NCBI GenBank assembly: GCA_016808115.1
Contig: JAEQBH010001390.1
Span: forward strand, 124,001-188,000
Direction of reading: 5' to 3'
From: Tetrastigma voinierianum
Taxonomy: Eukaryota; Streptophyta; Magnoliopsida; Vitales; Vitaceae
Length of the DNA stretch: 64,000 bases
The position numbers were made by a program, and so were the translations under genes. Numbering within the stretch: position 1 is the stretch's first letter; each line of letters opens with the position of its first letter. Below the pieces are notes generated by a model. The model made no database searches and had not been told where the DNA came from. It worked only from the letters and a program-made list of their open reading frames with translations. Shown here piece by piece: positions 12,691 to 26,000 of this stretch.

Positions 12691-15600
12691 ATTTCTGTTA
12701 AGAAGATGAAAAGTTTATTTCTATAACTATATTAGTTGTGTTTCGAGTAGGTGAAGTAGGAAAGAAAGAATGCCTGGCACTGGGTTTTGAATAAGACGAC
12801 CTTTCTTTTCATTTTTCATTTTTTTCCTTTTTCATGCTGAAAAGGTAATAAGAATGAGAGGTGTTAAGCTTTTTATCATCTTGGTGTCGAGCTATTTTTC
12901 TACAGATCTCCTCCTACAAAGATCCCACTCACCCAATGTGAGTTTAACTCACTAGTTCGATGGATCGGGGTTCCCTCTATGCTTAGGACACTGAACATTC
13001 CAACTGAATCAAGAGTGCATGAGAGAAAAGGATAGTTATTAGTGATTGTGAGGCCACGATTCTTGATTTAAGACACCAAATGCTCACATTCCATCTCGAT
13101 GAGAAGCGGTTGGGAGCTTTGTTTTTTCATGTTGTCAAAGAGTTAACAATTAAAAATGGATTTATTACGCTATTCCAATCTGGTCTGGTCACAGGGAATG
13201 TATACTTGATAAAGAGGTATTTCCATGGGTTTGCCTTGGTATCGTGTTCCACATTGTCCTATTTTTTATCAAGATCCCTGATTTTATTTGATTATGTCCA
13301 TATAATACATAATCCCTGTTTGTTAGTTTATTCATTCTGATGACCTACATCAGTTGATTCCTCTAACCCTTTTTATCTGCAATGTGAGATAAGTATGTCT
13401 TCCTGGTTATGCCCTCTCACATTCCGCTTAGGAATAACCAATTCATGGGGCTGCTTGAGTATCGCGCCGGACTATAAATTCAATTCGTATTCGAGTTATG
13501 AAGGTGTCCCAGGCACACAGGCCATGTTTGTTTCCTGGGCTATCTAACATTGGGTGTGCTGGGGATCTAGAAATATTTTGTGGTGATTTAATCCAGCAGG
13601 GAACCCCTTCAGAATCATTTATGTCTTAATCCAGCCTTAGTCTTAGCTTTCTTGATGGCCCACCCGACTCGTATCATCGTTCCAAATGAAGAAAGAAAAA
13701 GATGCTCCTCTAGAGATCTGTGCTAAAGTTCCAATTTTGATGTCACCCTTTTTCTTGCTCTAAGAGCAACAGTTAAATTCATTTGAAAGCGCTAGCCTCG
13801 TAGCTTGAACTTTCTCCCCACCATGACTACTCTGTTAGCAGGTTTCAATCCATGAGGTCTCTCTCCTTCTGGTCTCTGCTTTCTAATCTGATATCTTCGT
13901 AGGAGCTGAAATTGTAGGTTGCCTTTGCTTTCTTTGGGTTGTCTGTTAGCTGTCCATTGGTCTGTATATAATCTATTTGCCTTAACCACTGAGGCTGGTG
14001 TTATTCTATGTCTTGTCTATCTGAAAGCAAAATTTTTCATAAGAAAATAAATATTCTTCAGATAACAATAATCTCTGTATAACCTCATTAGAAGTTAGAA
14101 AAGATTATATCTGAGTCCATAATCTCTTTGGTTTAGAATAACCCTTTTCGACCCCAAAGAAAGAAATTGCCTTCCATTTCTGGTGCAGGAGGCTCTTATG
14201 TGTTAGTGCATGTTTCATGCAAGAACTAGGTCTGAGTTGGGCAAAATTCAACTAGTTGTTTTTCCCTAATGCTTCTGTCTAAGAGGTCCTGACTAGTAGC
14301 AACTATCTGTAAATGTGATATTACTTCATAGAATTTTGTTGTTCTTTCTCTCTTTCTTCTCGAGGAGTTTGAACAGTTAATTTTGCTTCACTCTGCATTA
14401 TACTCCTTTGTTCCACCCTGATAAATCATTATTCCTGTAATTCCATAGTCTATCCCTTTATTACTGATAGAAATTATAACTGGCAATCTTAATCGAAATC
14501 TTAAAACCTTTCGGTCCCACTCTAAAGGAACTTTGCCAATATGATCCGATCCTTACATATTTCTGTATATGAGTTTGTGGTAATCAAAATATGAACCTGG
14601 TACCATGTATAATTCATTACATTTAGATTATATTTTAGTACTCTGTGATACAAGATATGTTCATTCTTCCACATTTACATGGCAAAATGTAATTAGGAAC
14701 ATTTTGTATCCTTATTTACCACATCTTAAACATTCTTCTTGTACCTAAAATAAAAGCCTTTAAAGAGGTCTTAAATGTAGTTTGCATGAATAGTGTGGAT
14801 CTCCTGAGTACTCATCTGATCGTGAGATTTATTCTTCCTATTATATTACTACCCAATGGCTAATGTAATATGGATGTTTTTCATCTATTTCGTTAAAATT
14901 GTTATTATATTTATTCCCACTCATTAGGTTTTATATGGGGTAGTCTGCAAGCCAACTTATTTGCATTTAGTTGCTTCTGAAGTATTATCAATGATGAAAT
15001 GGATCACTCTGTCATAATTGCGTGTGTTCAAGCTGCTCCTGTCACACTTGGTTCAATGCATTTGATTGTTGGTTGACTATCCTTAGTCTCATAAGTATTC
15101 TGAAAAGCCACAAAGACCATAGCTATATTGGATTTTATGTTTTGTGTCGAGGGGCTAAAAGATAGTTATTATTTTATATACTTAATGTCTTATTTGTTTG
15201 CTATTTTTTATATAGCTATGTAAAGTCCCAATGTTCGCCAATGATTGTCATGGTAAAATTAGATAGACAAATTATCACACTAGAAGAAGATCAAGTATGA
15301 ATATGACATTTATGAAATTGGATTTGGCTTTTTGGAGATATTCATCAGCAGAAACCTAACTAAGAGAGTAGTGCAACCCAAGAAACCATAGAGATTTGTT
15401 GTCTAACAAGTGTTGTATGATGATGATGGAGAATTGTACGTATGAAGTCAGATATTCTAGGCACTTTGGCAGATACACTCAAAGTGGGTTTCTGATAGAG
15501 ATAGAATAAGTTTACTTGTTTGATATAATATAGAAGTAATCATTGGTTTGTATCCCTTTAAATAATACCATATGATGGAGTTAAAGGATAAGGGACCATA

Positions 15601-16139
15601 TTATGTTACTTTCTTCCTGTTATGATAAGTTTGAAGGTCCCACATAGATTGAAATGAGCTCTTGATCTGTTCTATAATGAAGAAGTCTCCATCTTCAGTT
15701 TGATAATATGTGTCTAGTTTGAATAATAATATAGCTGAAGGTCAAGGAATCACTATTATCTGTAAAAGAGGAGTCATCATTAAGTTTGAACAAACAAGAT
15801 TCACTGTCACAGAAACTATTTGTAGACAAGTCCAAGAGGTTTTTCCAGAAGGGATACAAGATTCAAGCTCCACTGCAAAGAAATTTTTGGCATGTATCTG
15901 GTATAAGATTATCCATGGGTAAAGAAGGAATACTTCATCGGAAGGTAATTTATCACGCATGTTGACATGTTGAAGAGGATCATTTAAATTAAGAAACACA
16001 GAAGAAAAAGTAACATTTAATGATTCACCAATGTTATTATTTATGAATACTTATGGAAATAGATTATCAAAGCAACATTTCGATGTTGTTTATCCATCAG
16101 ACGATAAAGCAGCAAGCAGTCAATCAACTTTGAGATAAC
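12691..16139. other. no gene recognised; should hold the 5' end and gag of copia-5
   Basis: Lies upstream of the readable copia-5 protease. The 5' LTR, primer site and gag of that element belong here, but I could not find a copy of the 3' LTR start (TGTTAGATTC) or a clean TGGTATCAGAGC. A basic minus-strand frame at 13,989-13,792 matches nothing known to me. Treat the whole stretch as unresolved degenerate repeat DNA. Confidence 0.35.
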
Positions 16140-19010
16140 ATAAAAGAGTGGAGATAATCAAGATTATATATTTTATGTGAATAATGTTGAAGCTGTAATT
16201 CAATATATTTGAGTTATATAATTCTTTTCCATATGTAAATTTCAATATAAGAACTTGTTATTTATTTCTCTTTTGGATAGTCAAGATTATAGGTTTTTTT
16301 TTTTTGGAAATAACAAAGTTGAAATGTATAAGGATGGTAAAGTTGCTGGTTCTGGAGCTATGTGTAATCATATAGACTTATTTGTTTATTAATAATTCAA
16401 CTATTCTATTTATTCTGTTGTTGCCTATGAGTTATTTGTTTGCCCTAAACACGCGTAGATGGGTTATTTAAGATGTTTCAGGTACTATAATGAAAATATT
16501 GAAGCAGGTTGACAGAATACTTCATAATCTTGATTCCTAACTGTCGACCTATAAGATGCAAAAGCGGAAACACCTCAAACATGAAAATACATAAGATAGC
16601 GGCGGCAGTGTGATGTTTCTGCTTTAATCCACACTGGTTATATGAACTTCACATCACGTTTAGTATGAAGTATTTATTTCATCACATTTCCAGGATATGT
16701 CAGCTGGTCCAGAAGTCACCTTTGTTTGCCTTTTAAGGTGTTTAAGGTAAGATGGACTAAAGAATAGGAAGCAACAAGCCGTGTTCAATAGTGGTGAGTT
16801 TGGCGATATGATACGGTGATCTGACAAACCAAATGTCACAATTACGATGGAGTGTGCATCATGCACACAGCATTGTTCCGGTACTCCCCGGCAATTAATG
16901 CCTTCAGCCGGAGGAAGAAAACGTTTAGAAAGCTGGATATGCGCTCTGGTGTTTGAAAATCTAGCTTTCCAGATTACTGTAGGAGAAGCTTTGAGGACGA
17001 TTATTCCAAGAGCTTGAACTGTTCAACAATTATGTTCCCAGACCTCAATTATCAAGAAGAAACATCTGCAACATTTCATAAAGGGGGTCAGAAGCCTAGA
17101 AGTGATCTTTATCCAAATTAAGAATCGATCCTAAACCATTAGTGGTTATTTATTATTTATTGTGGTAGGATCTAGTCTTCAAGATTCTTTATCCATCTCC
17201 ACAATCAAGTTTAATTTCAGAGCCACCAGTACGTTTTATCGAAGATATTTCCGAATCTTTACGACACATGGTAGTTATGGAGTTCCCTAATTTAAAAGTT
17301 ATAAAGGGCCCATTCCCGTGTTATTGTTCATGAGATAGAGATGTTTTTGATCCAATTTATCGATTTAAACAATAGTCAGGGTCAATATCCGTCGTTTGAT
17401 GAGTTTGGCATGATCAGCTGCTATATGATGCTTTGTGTGTCTGAGAAGGCCTCACAAAGACTAGAGGTATCCGGTTGTCTAATTATCATGAAGCTGCTTT
17501 GATAGAGGCATTATTCTTGATGAGTAAGATTGATTTAGACCTAGCTCACTGAGAAGAGGTCTTTACTGAGTTCATACTCCAAATTTTGGTTAGGTGTAAT
17601 GGAAGATGAAAATGAAATCCATGGCATCAAATGGTGTTTGAATTTCCATTGAGTTACTAGAGGTTAGCAATATTGAAGCAAATGTGATTCTAAGATCAAA
17701 AGAGACTTAATGGTTTGTTTTTAGAGTAAGAGCACTGGACTTTGTTGTCAAAGATTTGTGCCAAAATACAGTCTGTTTATAGAGATATTTTCTTCCTGCA
17801 TCCATTAAAATGGGATCTTATAACGTTATGGTTGTGGTACATTATGATTCTGAGTTTAACAACAGATGTTAGAATTCGTTTTTCAACTGATGATTTGTTC
17901 AGGATAACATATATGAGTTCAATCAGTTAAAGCTCCAACATCGTGGGAATGGTAATGGTTTGTGTTTAAGAAATCACTTATGGTCTTAAACAAGTTTCAA
18001 TGGTATCCCTCACGCTTTGAGAGCTGAATCGACATGGTTTTAAAGAGAATGTTGTTGATAGGTATACATATATGAGGTCTAGGGTACATTTTTATATTTC
18101 TGGTGTTGTATGTTATTAGATATGTTCTTGTTATTTAATGACACTCATCCAAGTTAACTCAGACAATCTTCTGATACAAGAAAACCATTTAATATGATAT
18201 CTGTATGTTTTTAAGCTTAAGGTCAAGATTGTTCAGATATGGATCATCCATGTATTGCAATTGTTCCCCGTAGAGCCTATATCGATAGGATCTCAAAATG
18301 TTCATATACACATCACCCTCCTGGAAGTGCATCACTACAGTTATTCTTCTGTTGATCAAGTCCCAAGAATGATAGAGAAATGATGGCCATGAAAATGCTC
18401 GTTGTTCCTTATGTGGATATTCGATTATGCCTCTGCTCAGGACAAGACCCACATAGGGTTTTTGTTTGGCAACAGAGGTTTAAGAGCAATCTCATCTATT
18501 CATCATTTAAGAGCAAATATAAAGTCTTTAGGTATCTTCAAGGTAAAATGAAGATTCATATGTCAAAAACATATTCATTCCAACCTCTGATAGTTATTAT
18601 GAGTACAAAATTTTAAAGGTTATGATGATAAGAAATCTACCACAAGATATATATTTGTCATGGTAAGAGGAGCGTTATTCATGAGTGCCGTTAACTGTGA
18701 CAACATCCTCAACTATGGAGGCAGAGTATGTGGCGTGTTATGAGGCTACTCGACATGCAATTTGGCTTCAGAATTTTATTTGTGATTTGGGAGTAGTTGA
18801 CTCCATTGAGAGGCCTATTATGATGTACGCACAACACTGCCAATTGTTTCCTTCTTCATGACTCATGCACCTCGCACGCAGGTACATTTATGCAAAGTAT
18901 CGTGTGGTAAGAGTGTTGAAGAAGGCCTTATTACTTTTGTTCACATCGTCACCACAAAGATATGGCAAATCCACCACTAAAGGTCTTAATTGTGAGGCAT
19001 GATTTAAGAG
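16140..19010 (+). pseudogene. copia-5: Ty1/copia protease-integrase-RT-RNase H remnant
   Basis: Motifs appear in copia order on one strand. End of protease and the NLISVS-type region at 16,150-16,300. Then LLDSQDYRFFFGNNKVEMYK and YKDGKVAGSGAMC at about 16,280-16,365, the stretch before the integrase zinc finger. Integrase remnants at 16,490-17,050 include IHT near 16,628, matching the usual HTDICGPF. RT begins near 17,610 with a match to E-M-x-S-M-x-S-N-x-V-W, and VVHYDSEF near 17,830 replaces the usual A-H-Y-D-x-E. RAYIDRI (18,275) and NDREMMAMKML (18,368-18,400) mark the RT connection region, FRYLQGK (18,529) follows, and RNase H has SSTMEAEYVACYEATRHAIW at 18,705-18,770. Stops and frameshifts throughout; the YVDD motif is destroyed. 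Confidence 0.85.
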
Positions 19011-19485
19011 CATATGTCCTATAGATCAGCATAGGGTGCTTAATCTTGGTCATTGAATATTATGTACATGCAAGAATATTCCAAATGCAGAGTTATTGGT
19101 TTGATTATTTTATATATTGATGGATGGATCATTATTTATTTATGAGATCATTTATTGATAGTTGAAAGTTAGCCTATTTATAATCTACAGGTCTGATAAG
19201 ACTTTTTAATTCAAAGGTTATTCGATACACATATGATTTGCAGTCCTTTACTTCATCATAGTTCTGTATATTCATGGACCAGTTTTATATGGTGATGCAA
19301 AGTATTCGTTGGAAAATTGAATGTTTAGAGATTTTATTATAGAATATTCATTACCTAGTCTAGTATGTTGTTGTATCTTGTCGGTATGCAATATATATTT
19401 AGATGAAATGGTATTTTGGTATGGGAGATTATGTAATAAGTGATTTTTAGATGGTATATATATATGCGTTGATGATTATGCATTC
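19011..19485 (+). other. copia-5 3' untranslated stretch
   Basis: AT-rich sequence between the RNase H end and the polypurine tract. No coding signal. Confidence 0.5.
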
Positions 19486-19498
19486 AAAGTAGGAGAAT
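19486..19498 (+). promoter_or_regulatory. polypurine tract of copia-5
   Basis: AAGTAGGAGAA immediately before a TGTTAG LTR start. Plant copia elements typically have AAGTGGGAGA at this point, where it primes plus-strand DNA synthesis. Confidence 0.7.
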
Positions 19499-19900
19499 GT
19501 TAGATTCATTTTTTCTGATTTCCATACTTTACACATCCAATTTACTCATCACATGCACAATTTAAGATACTAATGGGACTCGACTTGTTTACAATTTGTA
19601 TGATTCTTTGGTCACACACTCTCTATAAGATCGCTGCTAACCCATTGGACTCGGAGGACTACTTTCTAAAAGCCACCTATGACTTGTACCAAACTATAAA
19701 ACACTTCAGGCAAGCAAAATAGTGGTATACTATAGAGTTTATGGATTAGGCTTCTACAAACTCATAGTGGTTTGAGATAGGAAAATTATAAAACACTCAT
19801 TATTTGATGTGTTTTGTTTTACATGATTATAGAGTGATTTACTGGCTCAGATAACGCATTAGAGGTTAGATTTTATGCTTCAAAGAAATTGAATATGCAT
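19499..19900 (+). repeat. copia-5 3' LTR (start clear, end not)
   Basis: Begins TGTTAGATTC right after the polypurine tract. It contains a possible TATA region (CTATAAAACAC near 19,705). No 5' partner was found, so the right end is a guess. Confidence 0.5.
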
Positions 19901-22180
19901 GTTTCTTTTCGATCCATGTATCTTCTCTTCAAATATTTCAAACAGGAATGCCTTTTAGAAGATAAGTTCCCATGGATGAACTTCGACCTTCATATACAAA
20001 ACAAACATGTGATATCCATCTCAAACAGTATAAATTTGATCCCCAATTTTCTATAAATGTTTGAGGATGCCTTTCATAGATCAGGTTTATTTTTCATAAA
20101 TTGAAGAAACTCCAATCAGTTAGTGATGCTGGATTCCCTACTAATCTGATTGGCACTCGACCAACTCCATGCATGTTCTTGTTTGATTATTTGCCTTTAA
20201 TGTGTCTTAAGAAGTTAAAAAGACATAATTTGGGTATTTTCAGTGTTGTTGCATGTTCTGAATGTTAACTTGTTCTGCTTTACTTTTCCCATCCCTACAT
20301 CCATAAAAATCCACAAATTGAGTCTTTAAGTGTTTAGAGGCAGTTATTCCAGCGAGAGTACGCTCTGTTCATCTTTCTCACTGATCATGCGAAACCTGGT
20401 CTCTGACCCCTCTGCAAAGGGTGTTTTGTTTCATCTAAATTTCCATGAAACATATGTCGCCTTCTCTGTTTTTAATCAACCAAATCAGATTCTTCAAATA
20501 TGCAAAATATATGCCAAAAGGGTCCTATGTACAATGCTAATTTTATTTCCAGTAGAATCATTTGAGATAGGAAAACAATCTAGTCCAAACGCCTCAATAT
20601 CTCAATGGCTCCCACAGATAATAATCATAGCATGTTCATAATGAAATTCAAAACCCAAATTTTGCTTTGATAATTCAAACTTCCCTAAATCATTTGAACA
20701 GCTATTTTCCAATCCTTTGAGTTTGATGTCAGCAACAACATCCAGTTCACAGCACATCAAGTATCATCTCAGCTCATGGACAGCTATACTTTGTTCATAT
20801 GTTATCTTAATATGTCAGTCGTTCCCTGATTCATACATTCCATTTCCCACTGAATTTTGCCTCTCAGCAAGACCTGTTCTGAGTTCAGATAGTCATATGA
20901 GTGTCTCTAAACAAATCTGACAAAAAAAATCTTCTGGTCGAGAAAAAAATTAGTGTCTTACTTCATGCTTCAAAGCACATATCTATGTTTATAACATTAT
21001 GTGAATAGCAAAACAAACATTTGGTAAGATATAACATAGTAATATAGAGAAATGAAAAGAAAATATACATGTGTTATGAGTTAACTATGATGTTGTTTCA
21101 TAGTTAATGGATGGTAAGATGTACAATACTTGCTTTCGGCTTCCTAGTTTCGTATTCTTTAATGTATTAAAATAAGAGTTATTCTTTCTTTATGATTGAA
21201 CATTTAAAATTGATTTTTTTTAATCTTTAAGTCTTAATATTATTATAATCATTTTCCCCAATTTCCAGAGATGGTTTTTGTCCTCATGAGACAAAGATAT
21301 GGTATGATCATCTCTTTATGGTCTCTTATTTCATGCTTGGTTCAGGCTGTGCTTTTTCAGTTTGAGTTTGGTGAGATTCAAAATAAATTAATCTTCCTAA
21401 AAAGATCTTGTACATGGAGATGTTGTAGGATAGGGGTGTATTTTTTTAACTCACAATCCTTTCCTCCAGCTGACATAGATAGCCCCAATTTGTTTTGAGA
21501 AGCTGAATCCATCGTGAGATATTGTTTAATCATATATGATAAGATGTTCAGCTGCATGAGGTTGGAAACCTGATGATCTCGCCCATTCCAATGGTCCATG
21601 TTGAAGAAGATCTTAGATTCAAAAGATTCGTTAGAGAATGGCGTCAAAAAGTCGGTTCGGTGTCTGCACTTCTGTCTGCAGATGATACATCTTACGAAGT
21701 TTTGTTATCGGTATTATTTTGTTGTATGGAGCAGAACTCACAGGTGGTGCGAATTTCTTTATCGACAATGGTGATTTCTTGCTTTGTAAATATGTTTGTT
21801 CTCAAGTTCATCTAATGCAAGATATGTGCTTTCAGTGATTTATTAAAGCAAATTGGAAGGGTCGATGTTGTCCTGCACACAGTTCCAAAAATTATGATTT
21901 TGCTGTCACATCACTTCTGTCTCTTCACTGATTTTTGTTGGTGTGAAACAGTATCTTGCTAAAATGATCTAGTAATTACCTAGTTTTGAGATCCTATTAC
22001 ACTTAAGCCAGCCTCTGATCCTAAAAAGAAATGCACAACACAGCTTGAAATTCAAACTATGTTGGTTGACAACACTTCGAAAGAGACCAAATTCAAAGAG
22101 AGACACTAAATATCCTTCCAGCTCATCTCTGATTCTATCTTATCCTCTTCATTGTTTTCTGCTGCTTTATTTGTTCACTC
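19901..22180. other. no gene recognised; possible gag/protease side of the gypsy RT at 22.2 kb
   Basis: Open frames to 103 codons (for example 20,330-20,641) match nothing I know. Their position before a gypsy RT makes decayed gag a reasonable guess, no more. Confidence 0.3.
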
Positions 22181-22780
22181 CTTGACCCTTCCACACCAAT
22201 CATGATCATCATGATCCACTTGTTTCCAACCAAGCATGAATTGGGTAATTTGTTTAAACCCATTTTCAAAAAAAAACTGAAATGGAGAAAATGATTCAAG
22301 AGATGTTGGATCAAGGAATCATCAAACCGAGATAGAGTCCCTTCTTCTCCCCAGTTTTGTTGGTCAGAAAAAAAGATGGCACATTCCGCTTCTGTGTAGA
22401 TTATCAAGCATTGAATGTAGTTACAATAAAAGATAATTTTCCATCCCAACTACTGATTTTTATTGATTAGCTGGTGGTGCGGCGTTTCAGCAAGTTAGAT
22501 CGTTGGTTTGATATCACCACATCTGGGCATGATCTAGGAGCATGCACAAAACATATCAGCTGAATCCATTGATCGTTATTATGTTTGGTCGCATTTATAT
22601 AACTCAATGCCATCAAGATCCGCTAACCATGAAATATTTTACTTCTCATCGCAATTTTTGGTTGTTTTTTTTATGATATAATTGGTCTATATGTTTTTAC
22701 AGCGGTTTAATTACTTTATGTTCTTTTTTTCAAGAGGTTTACCTTCGGCGTTTCTCAAAATTATACGCACAGTTTTTGGG
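22180..22780 (+). pseudogene. Ty3/gypsy reverse transcriptase fragment
   Basis: The frame starting near 22,279 reads EMEKMIQEMLDQGIIKP, one in-frame stop, then [19 protein letters not shown] and [17 protein letters not shown]. This is the conserved gypsy RT start (ExxxMLxxGIIxPSxSPFSSPVLLVxKKDGxxRFCVDYRALN). FSKLD follows at about 22,487 after a second stop, and a weak palm continues to about 22,700. Upstream at 22,185-22,215 the DNA also fits the usual H-D-H-x-I/P-L lead-in. The catalytic FxDD is not visible. It belongs to a different gypsy type from the minus-strand copy at 2-3 kb, whose corresponding region differs. Confidence 0.85.
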
Positions 22781-22784
22781 CCGT

Positions 22785-23045
22785 TGAGTCATGTTATCTG
22801 CAGAGTTCGTTGTTGTTCTGAGAACGCGTGCTAACGTCACAGCGGCCCGCACCGCCACGTCACCGTTCACCTGAAATGGTTACGATCGATCGTCGATCGC
22901 GTCCCGCCCAACAAACCCAAACATCGTCGGATTTATCACGAACAGCGAGTCGATCAACCCAATTGTCACCAACACGGTGATTTGGTAATTAGAAACACGT
23001 CACCGATGTTATCGGCGCGAACATGTCGCCCGATTATCTGAGATC
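22785..23045. other. CpG-rich segment inside the gypsy region
   Basis: About 260 bases with many CG dinucleotides (CGATCGATCGTCGATCGCG near 22,883) in otherwise AT-rich, CpG-poor DNA. No reading frame or repeat pair is evident. It abruptly follows the decayed RT and ends near 23,045. Confidence 0.5.
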
Positions 23046-26000
23046 TTGTACTGTCCAGTGTCTACTGATTTATCACATGATTTAATTCATCCTTGAGGTT
23101 CCTATCCCGCACGAACCCCTGCATTGTGAGATCTTGAGTCACCTGTCATCCTGCATCCCACTCACATTTTTGCCTACTTGGTGTCTTGAGCCAAAAGAGA
23201 TCATTCCTCCAATGCCATATCCACCATTTCGTAAGATTGCAAATGTCACCTGACCTCTCAATCCGGTGACGTTTTGTTCCTTGTGTTCCATGCATCAGTA
23301 TGTGAAGGATAAATGTCATCCTCCATCCTTCTTTCCATTATTTAGGGTCGGATTTCTAACTTTGACCGTGTAGGATTTGAATAGGGTAGTTTTAGATCTC
23401 TGGTTCACCTGGCATGCAATGGCAGTAGAATTGGTCATGCCCCTGTCTCCATCTGTATTTACTCACTTCCAATCTCCATACAGAGAATGATCCAGAGTAG
23501 TGTTTTAAACTTTTTGTATACTTTTTAGCTTCCAAAGTCTTTCCGCTGTCATTCGTGCTTGCATCAGATCCCTAAGTGCTATGGCATAAAATCCTCACTA
23601 AAAATTTTCTGTTTGCAGTCGAGTTTTACATATGGTGTCATTAGGGAGCATCTTCTGATTATTATCGGTTGAAGCTTACTTAAGATCGAAGGAGGGATGA
23701 GGTTGCCTTAGACTTCGCATTTCTCACCCCTTACACACTAGTACTCCTTCACCTTCTCGGTAGTGATCCAGTTCTGTGGGATGTTTGATGGTTTCATTGA
23801 GAGGCTGCCCTGCTCAATTCCTCCATCCAGAAGAATAAAACACTCATTGCTGACCTCAATCTTCATGTCTTTTTATCACATAATGTAAGCTATACCTCCT
23901 CCAGGCAAGCCATGAGTATTTGATTTTGATCATTTTTTTATATTGTCTATCTATGGTATTGTTGGGTAGATCATCTTTTAACAATAAAATTCACTTCAAC
24001 AATCCCATGCCAGTTTTCAAAAGAGCTGTTTAGGTTTCATTTTATCTCCTGTCAAATGGCTGATCTTTTCCCAGTTTTTCTATTTGTTATTTATAGCCTT
24101 CTTGTCCATTGTCTCTCCATAAAAAACCCTGGACTGGTTTGCAGATTTTGAGCGTATGCTTCCATCTGAAAGATGAAACAGCTTGTATGAAACTGGGATG
24201 CGGACATCATTGATCAGCAGTATGCTCTTCAATGGAGTGCTATTTTGTCTTCAATATTCCAATTTTTACAAAGATTTATCAATCTGCTTGGAAAAGATGG
24301 TGTTAACTTCACATGGATTTAGTTATGGGTCAGCCCGTGACCAGACAATTTCGTCAATAGAACTCGCCTGGTGATAACATATCGACTGATATCAGCCAAA
24401 ACTGTATGTATCGTGTCCATGATGTGCAGGCTTTTGGGTTTGTTGAAAAAATAGGTTTTGATTCATCTAGCAATAGAGAAAGAATTGGTGATATATAATG
24501 GTTTAGTTCCATTATCACCAAGAAAGAAGTGGATTCTCATTTAGTTTACTACATTTCAATGAGAAAGAGATATTTTGATGCAGATCCACTAAGATCAATC
24601 TGTTTAGCATCAAAAAAAGATACAAGAGCTGAGATTTAGGTTTCATCCGAGACTAATCATGATTGTTTTATTCCACTGATCTTTCCGGAACAAGATCTCC
24701 CTGGGGGCTCTGCTCTTTCAAGGCCTCCAATTGTAAATTCAAAGAGAGTGTTAGGATAGGAATGAATGAAAAGAGAAAGAAAGTTCTATAGCTGAAAATG
24801 AAAAACAAATGAGTGGTATGGCGGGCGGGTGAGCTATGAGGTGTTTAAAAGATTTTTTTAATATCGAAAAATAAGCTATTCATTTTTAAAAATTATCGGC
24901 TTCTAAATAAAAAATAAACATATATAGAGATAATACATATATATATGAAATATATATATATATATACATATTATTACATATATATATATTATTTCAATAT
25001 GGAGCCTACAGATTCTTTAAAACTTAAGATATCAAAGATTTATAAACATATTTATGCAATTAAATTTTAAGATTCTGTTCTTTACTTAAAATTATCAAAA
25101 TTTATAAATAATAAATAAGAAAAAGATCTAAACTATTCAAAGTCAAACAGGTCCCCATTATGCTTTTCATCAATATAGTACCTTTTAATTTTGTAGTATT
25201 TACAAAAATTTTGAACAGATGATTCCAAACCAATTATCCCAAATTCCTAAACAACATTTTGATATTGTTGAATCATATCAACTCCACCATAATTCAATGA
25301 TTGATGATGGATGATTGATTCTTGTCTCAATTGTTCTTTTTATCTCTAGTCAATTATTATCTTTCATCTAGTAATATGCTTAGTTTGATATTCTAAACAA
25401 AATTATTTACATATCAAGCAACTGGTCTTCCTCTATGATACTTTGATAATTGTCAATTATACTAATATATGTTTTCACACTAAAAACTAATCACCAATGA
25501 TACTATCTAAAATAGCTCTTTATAGTTTTCTACATGAATGAGTTTTAATGATATTCTATCTTGCCTCAGATCGCTGGTACTTACTTGATATGTTCAACAT
25601 TCAGATGATGTCTTTAGCCATCACCATAACTGCTTACTTCTGAACCATTTATCAATGTAACCCTGTGATAGCTGCCCAGTCGTCAAGATCAGAAACCATG
25701 TTCTGGATATCTCTAAAGCCTCTTCTTTCCTATAATTTTCTCGGAGAAGTGAGATACACTTTGCAATCATCTTTCTTCCAGATATACGCTTAACTGATTC
25801 CTGAGTATTCATAACTGGTCTTTATTTGGCTCAACAACTGATTTTTCTTTTGTTGAACCCAGATTCTGTCTGTTACGAACAATGAAAAAGCTAGTAATCA
25901 TTTCAAGAGCAAACCAATTGGTTTCCCCCACTCGTATTTCCACCCCCAGATGGATAATATATTTAGTTCTTCCGCGGAGATGTTATGGTGGAGTACACTC

